From contig NZ_JAKWBK010000001.1 in assembly GCF_022512515.1 (NCBI RefSeq), positions 3,348,001-3,412,000 on the forward strand: DNA of 64,000 bases. Reading direction: 5' to 3'. This stretch comes from Paraniabella hibiscisoli. Its GTDB lineage: Bacteria > Bacteroidota > Bacteroidia > Chitinophagales > Chitinophagaceae. Positions 40,995-49,915 of this stretch are shown in pieces (the stretch's first letter is position 1; every line of letters begins with the position of its first letter). The position numbers and the translations under genes were made by a program. Under the pieces are notes generated by a model. The model did not search any database and was not told the DNA's origin. It worked only from the letters and a program-made list of their open reading frames with translations.

Positions 40995-41357
40995 ATGAAA
41001 AGGATACTAAACATGATTGTGTTAGCCATTCTGTTCTATGGATGCAATGGTGACAGATCAACAAATACAGCTCCTGATCAATCAGAACAGCATCATCATG
41101 TGAATAGCAGCATGAAGGTAAAGCCGCACGATCATTCAGATTCAGATCTGAGTTATTTGAGTTTTGTTTCTGATAGAGATACCAGCTGTGGTATGCCATT
41201 AACTGCAGGTGTAACGGATACATTGGTCTATAGTGGACAGCTATTCGGCTTCTGCAGTGCCGCCTGTAAACAGCAATTTGCAGCCCTTGCCCGAGGCGTC
41301 TGGTGCCAACAGGAAATGAACAATCTAACGGAAGTGATAATCAACAATTATTTATGA
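40995..41357 (+). CDS. YHS-domain lipoprotein
   Basis: 120 residues with lipobox ILFYGC, a His-rich linker (SEQHHHVNSSMKVKPHDHSD) and a YHS-like metal-binding domain (DTSCGMPLTAGVTDTLVYSG, FGFCSAACKQQF). The stop overlaps the start of the next gene as ATGA, which supports the frame at this end. YHS domains bind metal ions such as copper in some transporters and lipoproteins. The His cluster strengthens the copper reading of the locus. Periplasmic, anchored in a membrane by lipid. Confidence 0.82.
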   Translation: MKRILNMIVLAILFYGCNGDRSTNTAPDQSEQHHHVNSSMKVKPHDHSDSDLSYLSFVSDRDTSCGMPLTAGVTDTLVYSGQLFGFCSAACKQQFAALARGVWCQQEMNNLTEVIINNYL

Positions 41358-42283
41358 AAAAAATAGTCCATATTTTAATAGCATGTAGTTTTTCTCTAAC
41401 CTCATTGGCCTGCGATATATGCGGTTGCGGGGCCGGTAATAATTATATCGGTATCCTGCCCGATTTCTATAAACATATTGTAGGCGTGCGATACCGGTAT
41501 AACCAGGTAATATCACATGTTGGAGTAGGAGGGGCCAATACGCCGCTCACTACCAAAGAGCGATACAATATAGCCGAGGCCTGGGGCGGATGGAACCTGA
41601 ACGATCATATAAGGGTAATGGCCGTGCTGCCTTATAGTTTTAATGAGAAGTCTAATCAGGGCACTACCACAGCAAAAAATGGCATAGGCGATATTAGCTT
41701 GTTTGGTTTTTATCAACTGCTGAATTCGCGCAATACTATATCGGGAGCCAGCAACACCAACCTGTTAGTACAAAGCCTTTGGCTGGGTGGCGGTGTAAAG
41801 CTGGCAACAGGTAAGTATAACCCTGCCGACCGCGCCGATAATGCGCAAAGCGCCAACCTGTTTCAATTGGGAACCGGTAGTTACGACTTTAATGTCAATG
41901 CAATGTATGACGTAAGGTTGCAGGATGCGGGGGTTAATTTAAACGGGAATTACAAAATAAATACAGCCAACCGGTTCGATTACCAATACGGTGACAAAGC
42001 GAGCTTAAACGCGCAGGCTTATTATAAATTTCGTACTAAAAGTAAGGTGATGATTGCACCCAATGCGGGCGTGCAGTATGAAACCTCGCAAACCGATCGG
42101 GATGAAAATATCAGGGTTCTTACATCCGGTGGGAATTTATTAATGGGCACAGTTGGCCTGGAAACAGCCTTTGGAAAATTTGCCGTTGGCGCTAATTTTC
42201 AAACACCCTTGTCCCAAAACCTGGCCAGTGGTATTGTAAAAGCCCAAGACCGGGTTATGGTGCATTTGGCAGTTGCACTTTAG
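41354..42283 (+). CDS. CDICGCG outer-membrane beta-barrel protein
   Basis: From the ATG at 41354 (ATGA overlap with the YHS gene) the protein has a signal peptide ending SLA followed at once by CDICGCGAGNNYIGILPDFY, four residues of spacing and three cysteines at the mature N-terminus. The rest (YRYNQVISHVG..., many alternating strands, final DRVMVHLAVAL) is a predicted ~16-strand outer-membrane barrel of the transporter type. The first Cys could be lipidated, or the Cys cluster could bind metal in the periplasm. It is the last gene of the copper-type operon and is followed by a terminator. A channel for metal or a metal complex is inferred. Confidence 0.75.
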   Translation: MKKIVHILIACSFSLTSLACDICGCGAGNNYIGILPDFYKHIVGVRYRYNQVISHVGVGGANTPLTTKERYNIAEAWGGWNLNDHIRVMAVLPYSFNEKSNQGTTTAKNGIGDISLFGFYQLLNSRNTISGASNTNLLVQSLWLGGGVKLATGKYNPADRADNAQSANLFQLGTGSYDFNVNAMYDVRLQDAGVNLNGNYKINTANRFDYQYGDKASLNAQAYYKFRTKSKVMIAPNAGVQYETSQTDRDENIRVLTSGGNLLMGTVGLETAFGKFAVGANFQTPLSQNLASGIVKAQDRVMVHLAVAL

Positions 42284-42306
42284 ACGATAAGCGTAGTGGT
42301 AGGTGG

Positions 42307-42336
42307 CCGCAACCTGCATCCCGGGTTGCGGTTTTC
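42307..42336 (+). terminator. Terminator of the copper-type operon
   Basis: CCGCAACC (42307-42314) pairs perfectly with GGTTGCGG (42324-42331) and is followed by TTTTC. It lies 24 bases after the barrel-protein stop. Confidence 0.82.
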
Positions 42337-42376
42337 TGATTACATCGCTTTTCGACGATGCTACCCGGTGGTACAT

Positions 42377-42607
42377 TTATGCTTTTATCGGGTCAAGGAT
42401 CGCAGCTTTAAGGGCCTGTAGCCTGCTGTAGCAAAGTCCTGCAGCAACCGCATTTAATGCATTGCTTTTTAACAGCTCAATATTCTCTTGCACAAACCTG
42501 GGGGCATTGGTTTGAGTAGATGCCTGATCGAGTTTGACTACGGTAGGTATATTTATTTCGTTAAAAAATTTCTCAATCTCTAATATCTGGTGGATGGTTG
42601 GAATCAT
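42377..42607 (-). CDS. Small cytosolic protein (DUF6965-like)
   Basis: 76 residues, no signal or membrane segment. The pattern ILEIEKFFNEINIPTVVKLD, then a FVQENIELLKSN helix and a final YSRLQALKAAIL, resembles small DUF6965-type proteins of Bacteroidota, but I recall the family only loosely. It lies between the terminator of the copper operon and the convergent side of the PAS kinase gene. No function can be given. Confidence 0.5.
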   Translation of the reverse strand: MIPTIHQILEIEKFFNEINIPTVVKLDQASTQTNAPRFVQENIELLKSNALNAVAAGLCYSRLQALKAAILDPIKA

Positions 42608-42677
42608 GGGTGCAATGTAAAGAAAAAGATAGAAAGCGTACTGAGTAAAAGCTGGCTGATTTATGACAGCAGCCAGG

Positions 42678-45597
42678 TTAACGCGTTGCTTTTATTATCA
42701 AAAAAGCCACCTGTACAGCTTCGTAATCGGAGGGCAGACTTTTATTAGCAGCTATCCGGCTAAAAGTACTGGGCGAGTAGATCCAGGCAAATTTTTTAAG
42801 TCCTGCATCTGCCATGGCCGGAAACCATACGGAAGCGCCCCAGTCCGAAGCTTCGGACCAGTTACCTTTTACCAGCGAGTTGTCGTTCAGTATGTGATAG
42901 CAATTGTTTTTCTGCATCAGGTCCATCATAATGCCACATCCTTTTACAACAGAGTCATAGTTCTGGTAGCCCAGCCATTCTACATCCAAGTAAGCCTCCT
43001 GTTCGCGGTAATGTATGCGAATAAAGCTGCCTTCATAATAGGTTTCGTGATCGGTAGCTTTATCGGTAAACTCCTGGGTGCCGTTTAGCGGTAAGAGAAA
43101 AGAAAAAGTAGATCCGTCACCTGGCTGGCTTTCGATCCAGAAGCTACCCCCATGTCTTTTCACAATTTCATTCGCGATAAAAAGACCTAATCCCAGTCCC
43201 TGGAAACGTGCGGAAGAATTATCTACCCGGTAAAAGCGGTCAAAAAGACTTTTGAGGTGCTCTTCTGCTATACCTACGCCCAGGTCTTCTACTGAAACTA
43301 CCAGGTTGCTATTTTCAATCGTGCATCTTACCGTGATTTTGCGGCTTCCGGGAGAGTATTTGATGGCATTGTTCAACAGGTTGATCAACACCTGCTCAAT
43401 ACGCAGTTGATCGCCGTAGAACTCAATAGAACAATCTGAATGTAATTCAATCTGGTGCGTTGTTGTAGTATGTTGTATGCTTTCTACCGTGTCGGTCATC
43501 AGGGCGCTGAAATCAAAAAGTTCTTTGTTATAGATCATCTTGCCTGCGTTGATCTTCGATACATCCAGCAGGTCTTCTATTAAGCGGGAAAGACGCTCCA
43601 GTTGTCTTTCTGCCTTTATCACAAAACTGCCCAGGCTGGTTTGCTCGGTAACATCGCGTTTAATAAGCTGAAAGAATCCTTTAATAGTGGTTAATGGCGT
43701 TTTAAGTTCATGACTGGCGATACTGATGAATTCATCTTTCATGGTTTCATTCACCTTTTGGCGGTGAATATTAGTATTCGTACCCAGCCAGAAGCTGACT
43801 TTTCCATTTTCAATCATAGGCACCGCTCTGGCAAGGTGCCAGTAGTAATTACCATCGCTGAATTTTAACCTGAACTCTGCCAGGAACTGTTGCTTGCTGT
43901 GCAGGCAGCGTTGCCATCTGTTGAGTGCGTCCGGCAGGTCTTCGGGATGGATGAAAACCTCCCAGCCCTGGCTGATAATGTCTTCAAATGACCGGTCAAA
44001 ATCCCTTATCATAACCTCATTCAGGTAAGTGAAATTGCCATTAGGCGCAGCTGTCCATACCTGTTGGGGCATAGCATTCAGCAGGAATCGGAAGCGTTTT
44101 TCATTTTCTTCGGTACGCCGGCGTGCCACCACTTGTGCCGTTACGTCAATGGTTATGGCAATTACACCCTGCACTTTGCCATTTTCGTCATGGTAGGGCT
44201 CGTATACAAAATTCTGGTAAACGGTGTCCCACTCACCGTTGCGCAATAAATTGACGGGCCTTTCATTGGCGCTAAAAGTTTCCCCTTGTATATACCTGTG
44301 CCAGAACTTCCTCTAGTCCCTGGTTGCGTGCATCCGGCAAAGCATCAAATACGGGTTTATGGAGCACTTCCTCCTCTGGTTTTCCCCATAGCTCAATCAT
44401 CTGGGTATTAGCTACCGTGATCACATGTTGAGGCCCCAGCATAATACACATGGCAATGGGCGCCTGCAGGATCATATTGTGGAGGTTGCGTTCGCTTTGC
44501 TCTATTTTTTGCTTGGCCAATACCACGTCGGTTACTTCGGCTGCTGTATTCATTACGCCGTAAATACGCCCCTCATCATCATACAACGTTGTAAAACTAT
44601 AGTTGAAATAAAACGGCTGCAAGGTGCCATTAATCACAAGATCTATGCGTTGGTTACGGGCGTGAAATGGTTTACCCTCCATAAAAACACGGTCCAGCTG
44701 TTCATAAATACCTGTTCCTTTCAGCTCCGAAAGCAGCTCATGATAGCTTTTCCCGATTACATCATTGCCCTTTCCCCAAACATCTATAATAGATTGGTTG
44801 GCCAGCTCTATGCGCATTTCCCGGCCTACGTATACGCCAATAGGAAAAGGAGCGCCCGCCACCATACTTCTGATCTTGTGCTCACTGCCCGCCAGCTCTC
44901 TCAGAAGCTGCTGCAATTTTCGTTCGCTTTCTACGAGCTCTTCATTGATTGTAAACAGTTCTTCGTTAATGGCAGATAACTCTTCGTTCGCGGCTTTCAG
45001 TGCGGTTTCACTTGCAGCGAGGTCTTCGGTTCTTGCTTTTACTTTGTCTTCCAGTTCTACGTTTAGCAAAGCCAGCATTTCCCGGGTCTGGACCAGTTCT
45101 TCATTGGATGCCAGTAACTCTTCATTTACCGAGGCAAGCTCTTCATTCAACTGCTGTTCACGATTTAGCGCCAATATCTGGGTATTCGCCAGCTCAATAG
45201 CGCGGGCGCCTTCCAGCTGCGTGGTTACATCGGTCGCGGTATGAAGTATCAGGGCCTGGCCGTTGGGCGCCAAAACTCTTTTATAACAATAGGCATACTG
45301 GCGGGTAACCAATTCCCCATTGATCAGGGTTTCTGCAGCTATCACACCTTCATCTGTAACGCCGGTTCGCAGCACTTCCTGTAACATCCTGTTAAAGGGC
45401 TGACCTTTCAATTCGGGCACGCCCTCTTCCAGCTTCATGCCGATAATATCAGTGCTTTTACCCCAAAAGGACAGCATGGCGTCGTTGACGTATTCAATGA
45501 TAATTTGATCGCTACTGTAAATAGCTGTGGCTTCTGTTGAGAGCTTCAGTATGTTCAACAGGGTGGAGGCGGCTGCGGAATTTTCAGGTTTCGGCAT
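42678..45597 (-). CDS. Multi-PAS sensor histidine kinase with a C-terminal STAS-like domain (one frame break)
   Basis: About 970 residues, cytoplasmic, no transmembrane helix. Order: PAS domain (residues 10-130), long coiled coil rich in NEEL repeats (about 140-230), PAS, PAS, then across a break near 44275 (restored: YTGETFSANERPVNL) another PAS, PAC segments, the H-box SIASHELKTPLTTIKGF, and the ATPase part with NNAIKYSP, VEDLGVGIAEEHL and GLGLGLFIANEIV. The last ~130 residues form a separate domain (YEGSFIRIHYREQEAYLDVE, CYHILNDNSLVKGNWSE) like stand-alone Bacteroidota STAS-type proteins. Unlike the other breaks this one looks like an extra base. No response regulator is adjacent. Confidence 0.87.
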
Positions 45598-45953
45598 GAG
45601 TTGGAATCGAATTGTTCAGAAAAGGTTTTAAGGTTTAATTCTAACAAATGTAACTATTTAAGCTGCCGTATTTGCATCAAAAAGCATGCATTTTGAGACA
45701 ATTGAGCAAAAACTTGAATACTGCCTGTAAAGGATGTTCTTTTACTTTACAACAAGGGAAAAGAAAAAGAATGCCGATTGCTGCAAGTATCCATAATGTA
45801 TACGCCAATAGTGTGCCAGTACTTTTAAATGCTTTTCTCAAAGATTGCTGCAATCTATTATGCTATAGAACAGTAGTTGGGCTCAACCTGGAGCTACAGC
45901 ATGATTTTTATGAATAAAAACAGGAAAAAAACAAGTCAATCCCCAATCATCAC
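45598..45953. other. Intergenic region between divergent kinase and GH105 genes
   Basis: No gene supported. It holds the promoter region of the PAS kinase (see 45645-45652) and the leader of GH105. The small plus-strand frame at 45672-45917 has a Cys-rich, atypical composition and no family resemblance. Confidence 0.5.
45645..45652 (-). promoter_or_regulatory. Candidate -7 box of the PAS kinase gene
   Basis: On the minus strand this reads TACATTTG, the same TAnnTTTG form as at 27586, about 48 bases before the kinase ATG at 45597. No -33 element is obvious at normal spacing. Confidence 0.4.
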
Positions 45954-47060
45954 ATGTATAAAAAAATCCTTTTATCGTTACTGATCCTTTGCTCTTGCAG
46001 GATCCTGGTGGCCCAGTCTTCGGCTTTAACAGGTTTTCCCAAGAATTTCGCACCACAGGATATAGGCAAGCGCCTGGCCTATCATTTTATAGACGGGAGG
46101 CACGACCTGTATGCGGCCAGATACATTCACTATGCTGAGGTGTGTACCTGGAATGGTGCGCTGGATTATGCCGTAAAGGCCAAAGACCAAAAGCTGATCA
46201 AGCTTTTGCAGGATAAATTTGAACCATTTTTTGATAGAGAAAAGCCATTGTTGCCACCCATGAATCACGTGGATTATAATATGTTTGGAAGCCTTGCCTT
46301 GAAATTATACCAGGTAACTAAAGATGAGCGTTATCGCAAAATGGGCCTGGCTTATGCTGATACGCAGTGGGAGTTGCCAGCGAATGCCAATAAAGAAGAA
46401 AAAGCCTGGGCTGGTAAAGGATTTTCCTGGCAAACCCGGCTCTGGATCGATGATATGTATATGATCACTGTAGTGCAAAATGAGGCTTACAAAGTAACCG
46501 GCGACCGGAAGTATATTGACCGGGCGGCGAAAGAAATGGTTATGTACCTCGATGAATTGCAGCGTCCCAATGGTTTGTTCTTTCATGCTCCGGATGTGCC
46601 TTATTACTGGGGCCGGGGTGATGGCTGGATGGCAGTAGGGATGCCTGATCTGCTGAGCGCTTTACCGAAAGATCACAAAGATCGTCCCCGCATTATGCAG
46701 GGGTATTTAACGATGATGAAAAGCCTGAAAGAGCATCAAAGCCCGGGCGGTATGTGGAATCAGTTGATTGATGAACCCGATTTCTGGCCCGAAACCTCCG
46801 GCACGGCTATGTTTACCTACGCTTTTATAAGGGGCATTCAGCAGGGATGGTTAGATGCTGCTGAGTACGGTGCCGCTGCCCGCAAAGCCTGGATGGCGAT
46901 GATTCCTTATATCGATGCGCGTAGTAATGTAACAGAAGTATGTATTGGTACCGGTAAAAAGAACGATAAACAACATTATCATGATCGTCCGCGGAACGCC
47001 GGCGATTTTCATGGACAGGCACCTTACCTTTGGTGTGCTGCGGCGCTTCTGGGAAAGTAA
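45954..47060 (+). CDS. GH105 unsaturated uronyl hydrolase, copy 1
   Basis: 368 residues, intact, with a signal peptide ending LVAQ. The (alpha/alpha)6 GH105 domain shows MNHVDYNMFGSLALKLYQVT, SWQTRLWIDDMYMITVVQNE with the catalytic Asp, APDVPYYWGRGDGWMAVGM and FWPETSGTAMFTYAFIRGI. These enzymes hydrate the 4,5-unsaturated uronic acid left at chain ends by polysaccharide lyases (for example from rhamnogalacturonan). It opens the second carbohydrate cluster. A paralog with very similar core segments starts at 63193, so two GH105 genes bracket the cluster. No lyase is visible in the window. Confidence 0.92.
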   Translation: MYKKILLSLLILCSCRILVAQSSALTGFPKNFAPQDIGKRLAYHFIDGRHDLYAARYIHYAEVCTWNGALDYAVKAKDQKLIKLLQDKFEPFFDREKPLLPPMNHVDYNMFGSLALKLYQVTKDERYRKMGLAYADTQWELPANANKEEKAWAGKGFSWQTRLWIDDMYMITVVQNEAYKVTGDRKYIDRAAKEMVMYLDELQRPNGLFFHAPDVPYYWGRGDGWMAVGMPDLLSALPKDHKDRPRIMQGYLTMMKSLKEHQSPGGMWNQLIDEPDFWPETSGTAMFTYAFIRGIQQGWLDAAEYGAAARKAWMAMIPYIDARSNVTEVCIGTGKKNDKQHYHDRPRNAGDFHGQAPYLWCAAALLGK

Positions 47061-47132
47061 TTTCGCCACAGTCAACAACCCCGAACCCCGGTAATCCGTT
47101 CACTAAGCGGTTATCGGATTTTAAAAATGCGT

Positions 47133-49127
47133 ATGAAGAAAGTTCTGTTTGCTTTAGCCATCCTGGTATCTTTTGCAATAAAAGGCCAGGCTTTTCAGGT
47201 GCCTGCTCATGTAGATGTTTGTGTGTATGGCGGTACATCCGCAGGTGTAATAGCAGCCTATACGGCGGCGCTTCAAAAAAAGACAGTAGTATTGGTTGAA
47301 CCCGGGCAAAGATTGGGCGGATTGTCTTCGGGCGGACTTGGCTTTACAGATATCGGTAATAAATATGTGGTAACCGGCCTTGCCCGTGATTTTTACAGGC
47401 GTATAGGGCAGCACTATGGAAGGTTTGAACAATGGATATTTGAACCAGGTGTTGCCGAAGCTGCTTTCCTGGCTTATATAAAAAGAGCGGGTGTAAAAGT
47501 GCTATATGGCAAGCGCCTCAATAAAGTAGATAAGGCGGGCACGGTGATACAGGCCGTTCATCTTGAAAATACTGATGGATCAGGCGGGTTGGTTCCACTG
47601 AAGGCTCAACAGTTTATCGACTGTTCTTATGAAGGAGACCTGATGGCAAAAGCGGGTGTGAGCTATACCACGGGGCGGGAGCCCAACAGTCTTTATAATG
47701 AAACCGTAAACGGTGTTCAGTTAAAAGACAAGCACCAGTTTCCCGAAGGGGTTGATCCTTACAGGATACCGGGTAAGCCTGAAAGCGGCCTGCTTTGGGG
47801 TATCAGCAAGGGTACTTTGCAGGAAAGCGGTTCGGGCGATGATAAGATACAAGCCTATAATTTTCGTATCTGTTTAACCAATGTGCCTGCCAACAGGTTG
47901 CCTGTCACACGTCCGGCAGATTATGATCCAGCGCGCTATGAATTGCTATTGCGTTATTTGTCGGTGAAGCCTACCAAAGACCTAGGGCAAATCCTTAAAA
48001 TGGATCGTATGCCCAACGGTAAAACAGATATCAATAACCAGGGGCCTTTTTCTACCGATATGATCGGTATGAATTACGATTACCCTAATGGCGATTATGC
48101 TACCCGCGAAAAGATTTTTAAAGATCATGTCAGCTACACAAAAGGGTTGTTGTATTTTATAGGTAATGATAATCGTATGCCGCCGCCTGTTCGCGAACAG
48201 ATGCTGCAATGGGGATACCCCAAAGATGAATATAAAGCCACGGGTCATTGGACGCCCCAGCTCTATGTGCGGGAGGCGCGCCGTATGACAGGCGCTTACG
48301 TGATGACACAAGCCAATTGCCAGCGCAAAGAAGTGGTGAACGATGGTGTAGGTATGGCTGCTTACACCATGGACTCTCATAACGCACAACGTATTGTGGT
48401 AAATGGTATGGTAAAGAATGAGGGCGATGTACAGCTTAAAGGTATACAGCCCTACCCGGTAGCTTATCGTTCCATAACACCCAGGCGTGAAGAATGTACT
48501 AACCTGCTGGTGCCGGTTTGTTTATCTGCCAGCCATATTGCTTACGGATCCATTCGCATGGAGCCGGTATTCATGGTGCTGGCACAGTCTGCAGCTACAG
48601 CGGCGTCTATGGCTATTGACGGTAAAACCGGTGTTCAGGATGTAGATATACAGTTGCTGCAACAGCGTTTAAAAGACGATCCATTGGCTGATGGAACTGC
48701 TGCTGAAATACTGGTAGATGATGCGGAGGCAAAAATCATAGGAGGACAATGGGAAAAAGAAACAGCAGGAGGCTACGGCCCCACGCTTTTGGTGAATAAA
48801 GAAGGAACGGAAGCATCGGTACAGTTTGCGCCCACCGTTACCCGGGCCGGCAATTATGCGGTTTATTTTTACTATCCAAGATTGCAGAAGGCATCCGCTC
48901 AAATAACCGTAAAGGTTTTTGATGGTACTAAAGATCTGGTAAAAACACTCCAGGCTAAAGATATACAGGTTACGGGGCAAACTTCCGGAGAATGGGTGAG
49001 TCTTGGAATGTATAAATTACCCGTGGGCAAGAAAGCCTATGTTGAAGTTTCGAACGCCGGCGCTAACGGTGCTATCGCTGCAGATGCTGTTTTATTTGTT
49101 CCGGTAAAATCCTCTAATAAACGGTAA
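47133..49127 (+). CDS. Secreted FAD-dependent oxidoreductase with golvesin/xanthan-lyase-type C-terminal domain
   Basis: The ATG at 47133 (MKKVLFALAILVSFAIKGQA) gives a clean signal peptide; an ATG two codons upstream is possible. The FAD-binding Rossmann motif is VCVYGGTSAGVIAAYTAALQ with VVLVEPGQRLGG after it. The domain continues with SITPRREECTNLLVPVCLSA and SIRMEPVFMVLAQSAATAAS, typical of the FAD_oxidored family (PF12831) found in PULs. From about residue 535 a golvesin-like/xanthan lyase carbohydrate-binding domain follows (ILVDDAEAKIIGGQWEKE). It probably oxidises a sugar outside the cytoplasm. The stop overlaps the next start as TAATG. 664 residues, no breaks. Confidence 0.85.
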   Translation: MKKVLFALAILVSFAIKGQAFQVPAHVDVCVYGGTSAGVIAAYTAALQKKTVVLVEPGQRLGGLSSGGLGFTDIGNKYVVTGLARDFYRRIGQHYGRFEQWIFEPGVAEAAFLAYIKRAGVKVLYGKRLNKVDKAGTVIQAVHLENTDGSGGLVPLKAQQFIDCSYEGDLMAKAGVSYTTGREPNSLYNETVNGVQLKDKHQFPEGVDPYRIPGKPESGLLWGISKGTLQESGSGDDKIQAYNFRICLTNVPANRLPVTRPADYDPARYELLLRYLSVKPTKDLGQILKMDRMPNGKTDINNQGPFSTDMIGMNYDYPNGDYATREKIFKDHVSYTKGLLYFIGNDNRMPPPVREQMLQWGYPKDEYKATGHWTPQLYVREARRMTGAYVMTQANCQRKEVVNDGVGMAAYTMDSHNAQRIVVNGMVKNEGDVQLKGIQPYPVAYRSITPRREECTNLLVPVCLSASHIAYGSIRMEPVFMVLAQSAATAASMAIDGKTGVQDVDIQLLQQRLKDDPLADGTAAEILVDDAEAKIIGGQWEKETAGGYGPTLLVNKEGTEASVQFAPTVTRAGNYAVYFYYPRLQKASAQITVKVFDGTKDLVKTLQAKDIQVTGQTSGEWVSLGMYKLPVGKKAYVEVSNAGANGAIAADAVLFVPVKSSNKR

Positions 49128-49915
49128 TGAATTCATCGAGAAGACAATTTCTGGAAAAAACTATGGGTTGTGTGGGTGGCCTTGTATTGGGTGGTATGCT
49201 ACCCGCAGCTGCCGAAGACACTTTCATTCCTACACACCCGGAGCCTGGAAATGGTTTACCGGTGATCAATGCCGGCATCGGGGGTAATAATACGGTAGAT
49301 TTATTAAAGCGGATAGAAAAAGACTGCCTGGCCCATCGCCCAAGGCTTACCATATTAATGGCAGGCACCAATGATATGAACAGTGTAAAGCATGTGCCAC
49401 TGGCAGACTACGAAAAAAACCTGTCAGTCATTGCAGGCCGCATTACTGCATCAGGCAGCCATTTATTAATGATGACTATTTTGCCGGCTTATGAGCCCTA
49501 CCTGCTTACCCGTCACCCGGCAGCGTTTTATCAGCCCGAGGGAGTGGTTGGTCGCCGCCGCAGGCAGGTCAATGATACTATCAGGAAGGTTGCCCAACAA
49601 TACAAAGCCGTACTGCTGGATATCGAACAACGGTTCATGGCTGTAGGTAAAGTAGGTACAGGCAGAGATTCGCTGATCCGCAATGAGCAAAATGCAAACA
49701 TAACGGACGGTATTCATCCTACGGCCAATGGGTACCGGTTTATGGCGCTGGCGGTTTATGATTGCATTGTATATAACCAACTTCCCACTAGTTCCATTGT
49801 TTGTTTTGGCGACAGTATTACCAGGGGAGATGGTTCAAACGATAAGGATAGCTATCCCGGCTATCTCAACCAATTACTAACTACGGCCAATGCCGTAAAA
49901 AAGGATGACTTATAA
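49127..49915 (+). CDS. SGNH/GDSL hydrolase with circularly permuted motif order
   Basis: 262 residues, intact. A Tat-like signal (SSRRQFLEKTMGCVGGLVLG) is followed by SGNH block II (VINAGIGGNNT, residues 46-56), block III (MAGTNDM, Gly80-Asn82) and block V (DGIHPTANGYRFMA, Asp194 and His197). The nucleophile block I, IVCFGDSITRGDGSND with Ser230, comes last, followed by YPGYLNQLL and the stop. In ordinary SGNH enzymes block I is first. All four catalytic elements are thus present in a permuted order (II-III-V-I). Both ends are fixed by TAATG overlaps with the flanking genes, which argues against a frame error. Likely a periplasmic carbohydrate esterase (deacetylase) acting on the glycan used by the cluster. 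Confidence 0.85.
   Translation: MNSSRRQFLEKTMGCVGGLVLGGMLPAAAEDTFIPTHPEPGNGLPVINAGIGGNNTVDLLKRIEKDCLAHRPRLTILMAGTNDMNSVKHVPLADYEKNLSVIAGRITASGSHLLMMTILPAYEPYLLTRHPAAFYQPEGVVGRRRRQVNDTIRKVAQQYKAVLLDIEQRFMAVGKVGTGRDSLIRNEQNANITDGIHPTANGYRFMALAVYDCIVYNQLPTSSIVCFGDSITRGDGSNDKDSYPGYLNQLLTTANAVKKDDL

Noticed and set aside
44425..45244. Plus-strand frames over the PAS kinase, including a Ser-rich one
   Set aside because: They mirror the NEEL-rich coiled coil and PAS coding on the other strand; the Ser-rich composition comes from reading Glu codons in antisense.
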